A DNA stretch of 64,000 nucleotides, from NCBI GenBank assembly GCA_026168455.1, contig CM047429.1, positions 9,513,125 through 9,577,124 of the forward strand. The letters are read 5' to 3'. The notes beneath the pieces were generated by a model. It was not told where the DNA came from. It searched no databases and worked only from the letters and a program-made list of their open reading frames with translations. The position numbers were made by a program, and so were the translations under genes. The stretch comes from Theocolax elegans. Lineage: Eukaryota > Arthropoda > Insecta > Hymenoptera > Cerocephalidae. How positions within the stretch are numbered: the first letter of the stretch is position 1; the number at the start of each line of letters is the position of its first letter. Of the stretch, positions 20,885-30,575 are shown in pieces.

Positions 20885-21835
20885 TTTAATAACTATTCGA
20901 CGGATACCTGCAAGGCGAGACGATCTCAGCGATGCGCCGAGCGTGTCTCGCCTCGAAGGTTATCCGCGACAATAATCAATCGCTGAGGTCGACCAAGAAA
21001 TAGTATTACTATGTATATATGACTAAAAATAATTTTCGGTTTACCTACACAATCACTGCTACAAAAAAATATAAAATTTGTTACAATATATTATGTGTTT
21101 CCTTATAACATATCGGTGGATATCTACGAGGCGAGACACTCTTGGCGCGTCGTTCAGATTGTCTCGCCTCGTAGATATCCATCGAGAACTAAAAAGCAGC
21201 CATCCGAGAAAGAGTATTTTTTGTGTATATATTACTAAAAATAATTTTCGGTTTACCTACACAAACACAGCTATAAAAAAAATGTAAAATTTGTTACAAT
21301 ATATTGTGGTGATTCCTTATAACTTACGGTGGATATCGTTAGATCGGTGGATATCTACGAGGGAGACACTCTCGGCGCGTCGTTCATATTGTCTCGCCTC
21401 GTAGATATCCATCGAGAACTAAAAAGGAGCCATCCGAGAAAAAGTATTTTTGTATATATAAAATATTAAATATAATTTTCGGTTTACCTACACAAACACA
21501 GCTATAAAAAAAATGTAAAATTTGTTACAATATATTGTGTGATTCCTTATAACAGATCGGTGGATATCTAAGAGGCGAGACACTCTCGGCGCGTCGTTCA
21601 GAATGTCCCGCCTTGTGGATATCCATCGAGAACTAAAAAGCAGCCATCCGAGAAAAAGTATTTTTTGTGTATATATTACTAAAAATAATTTTCGGTTTAC
21701 CTACACAAAGACTGCTATTAAAAAAATGTAAAATTTGTTACAATATATTATGTGTTTGCTTATAACATATCGGTGGATATCTACGAGGCGAGACACTCTC
21801 GGCGCGTCGTTCAGATTATCTCGCCTGGTAGATAT
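20885..21835. repeat. Hairpin satellite array, left block
   Basis: Four to five monomers of a unit of about 210-215 bp. Each carries a long inverted repeat (GGATATCTACGAGGCGAGAC and its complement) around a loop of about 20 nt, followed by TCGAGAACTAAAAAG and an AT-rich spacer. The first monomer (20885-21000) is a variant with the loop in inverted orientation. The array is interrupted in the last monomer by the outer LTR element and resumes at 46948. Confidence 0.9.
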
Positions 21836-22187
21836 TGTTACGTGGAAAAAATTCCTCGTAACTCCTCTCGTTCTTTCTCATCGACATCGGATCCTTTACA
21901 TCCGTTGCCAGTGGAAAAGCCCGAGAGGAGAAGTACTCCGAGTTGCATCTAAAGAGTCCCCACTTGTAAATGCGATAACGTTAATGCTGACCCTAGCATT
22001 AACGTTCTTCGCGCAAGGGTCTCACACGCTCGAGTGAGTGAATCAGTCAGCCTCGACAGTTCGCTCCGAATAGTCACAAATGTAAGTTATGTAGAGGACC
22101 ACTCGAGTCCTAAATGTAATAAAGTATTACCGTTTCGCCACACGCAATGTCTCATTATTCTCCAGGTATCGATCATCCCACGTAACA
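21836..22187 (+). mobile_element. 5' LTR of the outer Ty3/gypsy element (352 bp)
   Basis: Begins TGTTACGTGG and ends CCCACGTAACA, an inverted terminal repeat. It matches 46596-46947 except for about five substitutions found by eye, roughly 1.4 percent. The flanking ATAT (21832-21835 and 46948-46951) is a 4-bp target duplication. A PBS follows at 22190. AATAAA at about 22117 could be the polyadenylation signal. Confidence 0.95.
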
Positions 22188-22189
22188 AT

Positions 22190-22205
22190 TGGTGTCAGAA
22201 GTGGG
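22190..22205 (+). other. Primer-binding site, tRNA-Leu type
   Basis: TGGTGTCAGAAGTGGG starts two bases after the 5' LTR. It is complementary to CCCACTTCTGACA plus CCA, the 3' end expected of insect leucine tRNAs (whose 5' end is GTCAGAA). The tRNA assignment is from general knowledge of tRNA-Leu ends. Confidence 0.75.
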
Positions 22206-24586
22206 TTACCTTGGTAGATTTTGAGAAGATATCGGCGATTCGGTAATGCTAAAATTTTCAAATTTTTTTTCAAAATAGTCTTTGAAGAAAATTTTGAGAA
22301 TTTTTTTTGTACTAGTTTAAATTGTTTTTCGCGTTTTTTTTTAAATAGAAATAAATAAAATCAAAAAGTGCTAATAATCAATAAACAATCAATCAGAAGG
22401 AAGGAAGGAAGGAAGCCATTCAATAGTAATCAGCCAAGCAGAATTGTTTAAATAATAGACTAAATTAAAAAATACTAACTTCGCGATAAAATTATAATAA
22501 ATAATATTTACGAGCCAAGGAGAAGAAGAAAGAAGTCAACAAAAAAAAAAAGGTAAGTTAATTATGATATTTTAAACGAAAATTAAAGTAGTGCATGCCT
22601 CTGTTGTCTTTTTCAAGTATAATTATTGTTATTATCATTATTATTATCGGGTATTAAAAATATATTTCTTTAAAAAAAATATTACAAGAATTTTTCGAAC
22701 ATTTTTCTAAAATATTTTATTAAAATATATAAACGTGCGAAAAACTTTAGACAATTTTTCCCTTATCTTCGAGATTGAATTTTTATTTTTAAATTAAATT
22801 TTAGACATTTATTAAACAAATTGGACGTTTTTAATATACTTGAAGGTACTTTTGAAATTTTTGATGGCGAAGTTAGTACCGAGGATCCACCTCTAACTCG
22901 CAAATGGAGCAATCTGAATTTCGAATGAATTTTTAAGTATAATTATTATTTTTACGCTAATATTAAAATTTTCCGTATAATATGGAAAAAAACATAGTTT
23001 TATTTTTCTTCTCAAAAAAGTTAAGGAAAAAATTAGATTGTAGAATTAACGAAGTATTGAAAGTTTTATTATAAAGAAAAATTAATAATAATGATGATAA
23101 TAAATAAATACCCTTTTTTTGAAATGTATTTTTCAATTTTATAGTGATTATAATTAGTTTAAATAATATCTTTTTTGCTTTATTGTTGTTTGAACATTAT
23201 ATTGATAATAATTATGTCCTCAAATTCAATAAAGGGTTTCTTTTATTATAACAATTTAATTTAAATAAATAATATAGTTTTAATGGAAACTCTGAGCGAG
23301 TTTTGCAAAATACAGTTGTAAAAATATTTATATATATGTAGTACAATATTATTTATGCATACCTTACATACATATTCATTTAAAATTTTTTTTAAACATT
23401 TTAGAAATTATTGAATCTTGCTATTGATAATTATATCGTGAAAAACAAATTTACAAGATGGAATTGAATAATTTTAATTAATTTTTTAATAATAATAACG
23501 ATAAAATCTTACTTGGATAAATATTAATCCTTTGTTTAATCGAGATGTTTTTCTTTTTGGGATCAATTAATCTACAATTATAGTAATAATTATTAATAAT
23601 TAACATGCAAATAAATTAACATATTCTCATAAATATATATATTTTTTGTTATTGCAAAACGCAAATAACTGGGTATCATATAGTAGGTATGGTATTTTTT
23701 TTTTTTTTATTATTAAATATGGAAAAATCATTAAATTTTATACCTTATCTAGATATTAATTAATAATCATATTTCGTTACGTATAAAAAATTATTAAAAT
23801 TATGAAAATAAACATACTGGCATGAAAAAAAAATAAATAATATTAATTTACGAATATTCGGGAATAAAACAAAATAAGAGTTTTTCTTTTAAATAAAAAA
23901 AATTTAGAAACAAGAAAACATTTACATTTGGAACAACATTATAAATCATAATTTATTATTATATAAGAACAATAAAATTAATAATAGTTAAATGAAGAAT
24001 AAAAGAAAAAAAAAATTACAGACATAAATTAAATCATCCGATATTGCCGAAAAATTCGACAATAAATTTAATTATAAATATTTAAACATTTACACTTAGT
24101 TATGGCTATTATCCTGTTTTTATATTTTGCCATTTCAAAAAACGTATTTAGAAAAAAAGGTAACATTAATTACAAGCAAGTAAAAGTTAACAAAAGCGAT
24201 AATAGAATAATAAATATATAAATTATTTAAGACGGAAAAATATCGTATTCGCGTTATCAAAAAAAAAACAGATCTTATTACAGCGATAGGGAACGTACGT
24301 AAAATAAAACTCTGGTATAACGAAATAAAATAGCCATAAGCGTAAAATAACCCATTTTGATAAACAATTCTAGGAGTTCTTCTACATCATCAAAATTCGA
24401 GATAAATCTCGAGTAAGTGAAATTGAATAAAAAACCCTTCGTAAGTGAATTACAATATCTAAAAAGCGATTAAATAACAAAAAGCGTGAGTAAGACAACT
24501 GTAAAAGTTCCCATGAAATCTGAGTATAAAAAGAAATTTTTTTTTTAAAACTCATGTTGCACCATATATCATTTTAATATATACAT
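22206..24586 (+). other. AT-rich leader of the outer element, first half
   Basis: Non-coding and very AT-rich. It includes a (GAAG)n run at about 22396-22415 and a strong splice-donor-like AAAAGGTAAGTTAA with the junction at 22552/22553. From there on the composition is intron-like. Interrupted at 24587 by the inner element and resumed at 34680. Confidence 0.65.
22550..22558 (+). promoter_or_regulatory. Candidate 5' splice site in the outer leader
   Basis: AG|GTAAGT, a full match to the eukaryotic donor consensus, about 360 bases into the element. Upstream sequence is mixed; downstream is low-complexity AT-rich, as in an intron. The acceptor was not fixed; TACAG at about 36640 is one possibility. 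Confidence 0.4.
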
Positions 24587-25665
24587 TGTAACGGTGTGCT
24601 TGCCCGGGGAAAACTTACCGAGTCGTCAGTCTTAAGTATCTTTGGTTCGTGGCGAAAGAACTTGTACAATTTCGCCGACTAGATATTGCACACTTAATGA
24701 CTCGAACTGACGTATATATCTATATATATGTTATTTACAAAATATTCCCGCGCAGCGGCTGCGGTTACCTGTCCGCACACTTGCCGTTAAGGTTGTATGG
24801 AAATCGAATTACGATTTCCAACAACAGCAGGTAAAAATAATGATGTTCTTTCCTAAAATGGACCGCGGAAAGAAAATTAAAAGTGAGTCCGCGAAAATTC
24901 GTATCTTGTATTACGAATCGAAGGGAAACGGAGGAATAAAATTATAATACGCCGGTTAGATAAAATTATAACTCAACACGGGTTGAACTACATTAACAAA
25001 TGATAGATTTATTTAGTTAAAACAGATGATTTAAAATAATAACATTTAACTATATGGTCGAGGTCAACACGCACGGAGATTGAGTCGAAAACACTGACTC
25101 AACGCGAGAGGGGAAAGGGGTACGCGAGCTAACTAATTTAAAAATATATGTACGCTCGCATTAATTAAACCGAATAATAATCATTAACGCGGAAGTGGTA
25201 CCACTTACTTTTATTTATTCTCCTCGGGTTTCGAATACCGGAAAAGAACAACAAATTCCTTCCTCTCGCTGTCTCTTTATCTTCACGAAAATGGAAAAGG
25301 TCGGTGGGAGAATTTCTCGACCACCGATCACTTTTATTCACTATGTCCGTGTGTAGAAGCACGACACTATCTCACACAATAAAAACGAATCACTTACGAT
25401 ACGAAATATCGAAGGAATAATGCCGGATAGCTCTACGGACTATAAAAAGTATCTCTTCACGAAAACTATCTCGTCACACGTGTAACCGTCGTCGCGATCT
25501 TCTCTCTCGAGTTGTCGTGCGCGCGCGACTCTCCCCCCAATTACCTCTCTCCTCGCGCGGGTATCAGTCGCTCGCGCCGTCGAATATGCCTATATCTATT
25601 TATAGCATTCGACTCTACCTACCTGATTCGTATAATGTTAAGTGAGTACATCACTTACCATTACA
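24587..25665 (-). mobile_element. 3' LTR of the inner Ty3/gypsy element (1079 bp)
   Basis: Identical in length and, as far as I can see, in sequence to 33597-34675. On the plus strand it begins TGTAACGG and ends CCATTACA. ACAT at 24583-24586 is repeated after the other LTR at 34676-34679. It is the 3' LTR because the element is read on the minus strand; the polypurine tract lies at 25666-25675. Confidence 0.95.
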
Positions 25666-25675
25666 TCCCCCTGCC
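25666..25675 (-). other. Polypurine tract of the inner element
   Basis: GGCAGGGGGA on the minus strand directly abuts the 3' LTR start TGTAATGG. It would prime plus-strand DNA synthesis. Confidence 0.85.
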
Positions 25676-25862
25676 AGATTCCGCATACTGGGTATGTGGT
25701 ATCTGTACCGGAAATACGAATAAAGGATAGGATATAACGACTCGGGTATGACAAAGATTGAACTCACTCAAAGGAAGTACATCGGGAGTATATAAAAAAA
25801 ACTATATTTCATTATTTTCCAAATTTACATATTTACAAGGAGGTACCGCCACGACTACACAT

Positions 25863-26870
25863 CTAATCCTGTTTTCTATACTGATTCTCGCGGTACCTCT
25901 CCTTCTTCTGCCGCCGAATCTCCTTATGCTTCGACCTCCTCGGACAGTCCTCCGGATCGAGGACCCCCCGCTCCCTACATATGGAGCAATTCGGCTCAGA
26001 CCCTCTCTTCGGTTCTGGGGTTCGACCCTCCAAATTAGCCTGAGCCCGCTCTTCCTCTTCACGAGCTCTGGCTAAACGGCGTTGGGCCTCCTTGACCCTT
26101 TCCTCGAGTCTGAGCCGATCCTCGTGGGCCCTCCGAGCGGCTTCTTCGCGCCTCTGCCGTTCCATAGCACGGGCGGCTTCCGCCTCTCTTTCTCTCCGAT
26201 CCGCCCTCATGGCCGACACCGCTTGGCGCTCCGCCTTGCGATGCTCAATCATGGCCTCCCAGGGATCAGTTTTATCGGAGGCTTCGGGGAACTTCGCCTT
26301 GAATTCGTCGAACAAGGCGAAGGCGTGTTTTTCGGCAATTGACGTGGCCTTAAAGGACTCACGGGCCTTGGTCAATGCCTCCAACACGGTGCACCACGCC
26401 TCTTCCCCGATCTCCGATAAACCCTGTGGGGTCGGACCGGATCGAGACGTCGAAGCCTCGCTCGGATCCGGAGTACTTCTTCCCGGGCGTCGAAGAGGAG
26501 TATACTCCTCTGAATCTCCCGGGAGTTGGTTGGGGAGCCGGACCTCCGGCTCCCTGGGCTGTTGTTCAGCCTTGGCCCTTGGCGGTGGTGGACCTGCGGG
26601 GATTGGGCCTGTAGCCTGGGGTAGTTCCGGCTCGACTACCAGGCCGCTGGATGGATGGACGGGTATTCCATCCGGACCATCCTCCACTATCATCACCGCG
26701 TCCCGGTCCGCCTGCCTCCGCCGTCGCTCCTCCTCCTCGTCTCTCACGGCCTGGTCCACGGCGGTGGTTATACCATGGAGGAGCTCCAGCGTCTGTGGCT
26801 CGTTAATGCCACTCTGGATGAGGCGGGCCACCAACAGCTCCAGCTGTTCGCTGTCGAACTGGATCAGCAT
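25863..26870 (-). CDS. Third ORF of the inner element, coiled-coil protein with Cys motif (335 aa)
   Basis: Not a recognised family, and not an envelope: there is no signal peptide and no membrane segment. Residues 1-30 form an acidic, helix-prone N-terminus, and 50-150 are Pro/acid-rich and probably disordered. Residues about 195-285 are a strongly charged Arg/Glu/Ala-rich helix, very likely a coiled coil. Near the C-terminus C295, C298 and C309 form CX2CX10C with H315 further on, resembling a degenerate zinc knuckle, followed by a basic tail. The ATG is directly preceded on the minus strand by a pyrimidine-rich tract ending TTTGTTTAG, a good 3' splice site. A spliced subgenomic mRNA, as for env genes, is therefore likely. 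The pol stop lies 72 bases upstream. An accessory or gag-like RNA-binding role is conceivable but unproven. Confidence 0.8.
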   Translation of the reverse strand: MLIQFDSEQLELLVARLIQSGINEPQTLELLHGITTAVDQAVRDEEEERRRRQADRDAVMIVEDGPDGIPVHPSSGLVVEPELPQATGPIPAGPPPPRAKAEQQPREPEVRLPNQLPGDSEEYTPLRRPGRSTPDPSEASTSRSGPTPQGLSEIGEEAWCTVLEALTKARESFKATSIAEKHAFALFDEFKAKFPEASDKTDPWEAMIEHRKAERQAVSAMRADRREREAEAARAMERQRREEAARRAHEDRLRLEERVKEAQRRLARAREEEERAQANLEGRTPEPKRGSEPNCSICRERGVLDPEDCPRRSKHKEIRRQKKERYRENQYRKQD

Positions 26871-26900
26871 CTAAACAAACAGATACCAATTGTCAGGGTC
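26871..26900 (-). promoter_or_regulatory. Candidate 3' splice site before the third ORF
   Basis: On the minus strand CCTGACAATTGG is followed by TATCTGTTTGTTTAG and then immediately the ATG of the third ORF. CTGAC fits a branch point and the pyrimidine tract ends in AG. The matching donor in the leader was not identified. Confidence 0.5.
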
Positions 26901-26942
26901 ATTCCAATCTCAGAGTAAATTCCATTAGCCTAACCTACTTAA

Positions 26943-29900
26943 CTAACGCTTTGTCATACCCCGTGGTCGACCTCTACCACGTTTAACTTGTCCACGGTGA
27001 CTTACATTAGAGCCAACATTCGCTCGGTTTCGCGGTATCGCAACGACTCTAGCATGTTTGCGCGGCCTACCTCTACTTCGTTTAATAGGGGACGCGTTCC
27101 CGGTCGGATTACCGCCATGTTCCTCGCATGGAACTTCGCTCGCTTGCGTCTCGTCGTTCGAGACGTCTTCGCTCGCAGGAACTGTATTATCGGGTTCCTC
27201 CTCCAGCGTAGGTTGACCGATCTCGATGTCGCCTACTTCTCCGTACTCATCCCCGTGATCTTCGGATAAGTACGGTTTGAGATACTGTACATGACATTTC
27301 TCTTCATTACCTCGGGCATCTTGTATTTTGACGGTGTTCGGGCCGTAGCTATAAACTACCAAATATGGGCCAACGTATTTCGGGGATAACTTGGCCGAAA
27401 TACCTTGAGCACTGGATGAAAGGACTCGATTCTTCTTCCACACTAGGTTTCCAACTTCAAAAGATGCAGCCCTTCGCCCGGCATTGTAGTAACCGGCTTG
27501 CCTTTCTTGAGCTTTACTCGCATTGGCCGATGCTTTCTTGTAAAGCTCAGGTAATCTTGACAGCCGATCACTCCACTCAAGCAAACGCTGGTATTCCACG
27601 CGTTGCTGAACCAGCTCGTCTTGCGCTCTACGGGCTGTACCGGGTGGCTCGGGTTGCCGGCCATAGTTTAACATGGCCGGGCTCCATCCTGTCGAGCTCT
27701 GTATCGCTGTATTTAGAGCGAATACTAAGTCGGGGAGTTTCTCATCCCATGTGTTGTGCTTTTCTGTGATATAGGACGCGATCATTGTCTTCAACGTCCT
27801 ATTAGCACGTTCAACAGGATTAGCCTGAGCATGGTAAGGAGGAATCGTCGTATGGAAAATCCCTCGTTCCACTAGGTAGTCATCCACGAGTTTATTCTTA
27901 AACTCAGTTCCGTTGTCGGACAGAAACACCTCTGGGTTACCATAACGTGTGATGACTCGCTCATGCAACTCTTTTACGATGGTCCTAGCATTAGCTTTCC
28001 GAATCGGGACCGCTTCGATCCAGCGCGTAAATAAATCCTGAAAGACCAAGATGTATTCGTAACCATGTGTCGACCGCGGAAGTGGGCCAGTGACGTCACC
28101 TGCTACAACTTGCCATGGTTTCTCTATCACGCGTCTACCCATCAAACCCATGGGTGGACGTTGCTCCACTTTACACTGTTGGCAGACCTGACATTTACGT
28201 ACATATTCTCCGACTTCGGCGTAGTACCGTGGCCAATAATACATTTTAGCCACTCTAGCAAATGTCTTCTCCCTACCTAAGTGTCCAGCAGTCGGATCAT
28301 CATGACACTCACGGAGTATGGCTTGCCTATGCTCCTCTGGTACAACCAGTTTCCAAGCGTCATGGTCCTCCATCACGTCGTCTAACTCATTATCGACGCG
28401 ATACGAATACAAATTGCTACCTGTTATCTTCCATTCCGGAAAATCTCTAGGTCGTTCTGATACGTCTTTCAGCCATGAGAGGTACCAAGGATCTTTGGTA
28501 GTTTGGCTCCAAGAAACTGAAGCTATGGCCGGCTCGTCTTCCTCGTACATGCGAGAAAGTGCATCAGGAACATAATTTAGAGCTCCTTTCCTGTACTCAA
28601 TTGTAAAATTATGAGATTGGAGTTCCAATGCCCATCTTGCGAGCCGACTCGTTGGATTGTGTATATTGCAAAGCCAACGGAGACTACTGTGATCAGTTAT
28701 AACTTTAAACCGGTAACCCTCAATATACTGTCGAAACTTTCTAATTGCCCATACTACGGCCAAACATTCCCGTTCTGAGACGCTATAGTTACGTTCTGCT
28801 GGTGAGAGTACTCTACTGGCAAACTCCAGGACTCTCTCTACTCCGTTAACGACCTGTGTTAACACTGCACCGATACCGGTGTCACTGGCGTCTGTTTGAA
28901 TGGTATACTCGCCATCCTCATCAGGAGTCTGCAGAACGGGTGCCGTCATCAGCAGTGCTTTGAGTCGCTGAAATGCACCTTCTTGTTCTTGGAGCCATTC
29001 ATATTTTTGATCTTTCTTCGTAAGACGCGTTAAAGGCTCCGCGATCGTAGCGTAGTCGGGTATAAACCGTCGGTACCAAGATGCCATCCCGAGGAATCGT
29101 CTCAGCTGCTTGAGATTTCGGGGAGCCGGATATTTTTGAATCGGCTCCGTCTTGGCTGGATCAGGTCTTATCCCATCACGATTGACTCGTACACCCAAAT
29201 ATCTTACTTCGGGTTGACAGAAAACACATTTCTCTCGGTTTACCGATAAACCGGCTTCAGTTAAACGAGTCAACACCTCCTTTAGCAACAGTTTGTGCTC
29301 TTCGAAGGTTTCCGTCACGACAATGATATCGTCGAGGTAAGAGTAAGCATTCGGCTCGAGAGCAGGTCCAATCACCTGGTCTATCATACGTTGGAACGTC
29401 GCGCCAGCATTTGCCAACCCAAAGGGCATACGAGTAAACTGGAACAAACCCATCCCAGGTACCGTAAATGCTGTAATTGGGCGCGATTCCATCCGTAGAG
29501 GTATTTGGTGATAGGCGCAGTTCATATCTATCGTAGATATATATCGGGCTCTTTTGAGTTTGCGTAAAATATCCTGCATAAATGGCAACGGATACGCATC
29601 AGGTTTGGTCAACGCGTTGACCTTCCTGAAATCAATGCAAAAACGCCTTGCATTTTCGCCCTTCTTAGCCATCACCACTGGACTGGACCAACCGCTACTG
29701 GACGGTTCTATAACGCCTGTCTCAAGCATCTCTCGAACTTGTCGATGCATCTCCTCTCGAATCTTGTCGGAGACGGGATAATATCTTTGTTTAATCGGCC
29801 GCGCCGAACCGACGTCGATAACATGTTCAACATCGTATGATCGGCCGATCTTTGGCAAAGTATTGGACAGCACTTGATCCAGAAGTTCACGCAGTTGTCG

Positions 29901-30575
29901 GCGCTCATCTTCTGTCGCGTCGGCCACACCCGCTGATGACAGCGAAGCATGTCCACTTTCAATACTTGCCACTTCCAGCTGTAACAACTGTGATGACCCT
30001 TTGAAGTATAAACAATCGGAGTCGGGGTCTAGAACTGCTCGGAATGCTCGAATGAAATTCACTCCTAAATAGCATTCCGCATCTAAATTTGGCATAATTG
30101 CGACCCGTATATCTCGCGTGTCTTTACCAATGGTAAAAGGTAGCATAACATGTCCACACAACTGGTGTGTGCTACCATCCGCAAGCTTAGCACTACCTGC
30201 TTGCTTATCGAGAATGGATCTGCCAAGAGCGGTTGCCAACTGCAAACCGTTCAAACCCATGACCGTTGTTGATGCACCTGGATCAAACAACGCTCGGATC
30301 CGGTATCCACCGATATCGATTTGACACCACCAGCGCGTCTCATCTTCTGGACTATAAACTCGCTGGTTTGGTTTCGGAGTAATTTTTAAAATTTTACTCG
30401 TGACCGGATCCGTCCTAACTTCTCTGGGATCACTTATCGTCAGATCTTCTTGACGCATCTCTGCAGCTTGACTGCTTCGAGATTCGAGGATTACGACCGC
30501 TTCTCCGGGGACTCCCTCAACCTCGGGATCAGCGGCTGTCCCCTCTAGCCGCTTCCCCGCGCGTTTTTTGCACAA
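26943..30575 (-). CDS. pol: Pol polyprotein of the inner element: PR-RT-RNase H-integrase (1210 aa)
   Basis: Ty3/gypsy-type polyprotein. Protease: D98-P-G-A (the usual T or S is replaced by P), residues about 80-190. Reverse transcriptase: about 260-440, with D350 and the YLDD box Y413-D416. RNase H: from about 555, with TDASD at 561-565 and DALSR at 671. Integrase zinc domain: H758, H765, C795, C798. Catalytic triad: D827, D887, E922 (D-D-35-E). A GPY/F module lies near 1069-1071. The acidic tail ends in two AT-hooks, RSRGRPRK (1166-1173) and RGRGRPRG (1199-1206), which bind the minor groove of AT-rich DNA and may steer integration. Pol is in the -1 frame relative to gag and overlaps it by 31 bases. 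The listed ATG lies within the overlap, and synthesis most likely occurs by frameshifting at 30563-30569. Confidence 0.95.
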   Translation of the reverse strand: MCKKRAGKRLEGTAADPEVEGVPGEAVVILESRSSQAAEMRQEDLTISDPREVRTDPVTSKILKITPKPNQRVYSPEDETRWWCQIDIGGYRIRALFDPGASTTVMGLNGLQLATALGRSILDKQAGSAKLADGSTHQLCGHVMLPFTIGKDTRDIRVAIMPNLDAECYLGVNFIRAFRAVLDPDSDCLYFKGSSQLLQLEVASIESGHASLSSAGVADATEDERRQLRELLDQVLSNTLPKIGRSYDVEHVIDVGSARPIKQRYYPVSDKIREEMHRQVREMLETGVIEPSSSGWSSPVVMAKKGENARRFCIDFRKVNALTKPDAYPLPFMQDILRKLKRARYISTIDMNCAYHQIPLRMESRPITAFTVPGMGLFQFTRMPFGLANAGATFQRMIDQVIGPALEPNAYSYLDDIIVVTETFEEHKLLLKEVLTRLTEAGLSVNREKCVFCQPEVRYLGVRVNRDGIRPDPAKTEPIQKYPAPRNLKQLRRFLGMASWYRRFIPDYATIAEPLTRLTKKDQKYEWLQEQEGAFQRLKALLMTAPVLQTPDEDGEYTIQTDASDTGIGAVLTQVVNGVERVLEFASRVLSPAERNYSVSERECLAVVWAIRKFRQYIEGYRFKVITDHSSLRWLCNIHNPTSRLARWALELQSHNFTIEYRKGALNYVPDALSRMYEEDEPAIASVSWSQTTKDPWYLSWLKDVSERPRDFPEWKITGSNLYSYRVDNELDDVMEDHDAWKLVVPEEHRQAILRECHDDPTAGHLGREKTFARVAKMYYWPRYYAEVGEYVRKCQVCQQCKVEQRPPMGLMGRRVIEKPWQVVAGDVTGPLPRSTHGYEYILVFQDLFTRWIEAVPIRKANARTIVKELHERVITRYGNPEVFLSDNGTEFKNKLVDDYLVERGIFHTTIPPYHAQANPVERANRTLKTMIASYITEKHNTWDEKLPDLVFALNTAIQSSTGWSPAMLNYGRQPEPPGTARRAQDELVQQRVEYQRLLEWSDRLSRLPELYKKASANASKAQERQAGYYNAGRRAASFEVGNLVWKKNRVLSSSAQGISAKLSPKYVGPYLVVYSYGPNTVKIQDARGNEEKCHVQYLKPYLSEDHGDEYGEVGDIEIGQPTLEEEPDNTVPASEDVSNDETQASEVPCEEHGGNPTGNASPIKRSRGRPRKHARVVAIPRNRANVGSNVSHRGQVKRGRGRPRGMTKR
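30531..30569 (-). promoter_or_regulatory. -1 ribosomal frameshift signal of the inner gag-pol
   Basis: The slippery heptamer A AAA AAC (30569-30563) lies in the gag frame as gcA-AAA-AAC. After a 9-nt spacer comes a perfect 7-bp stem, AGCGGCT (30553-30547) with AGCCGCT (30537-30531), around a 9-nt loop. The gag stop TAG (30547-30545) lies at the end of the first stem strand. The pol frame is -1, as required. This is the canonical retroviral arrangement. Confidence 0.9.

Noticed and set aside
20885..21835. Hairpin satellite as a ribozyme array
   Set aside because: No hammerhead core or other self-cleaving motif I can recognise; it is only a simple stem-loop.
24649..25730. Short frames in the inner LTRs (also at 33659-34758)
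   Set aside because: Present identically in both LTRs, not coding.
26092..26874. 260-codon plus-strand frame
   Set aside because: Antisense shadow of the third ORF of the inner element, produced by its GC-rich codon use.
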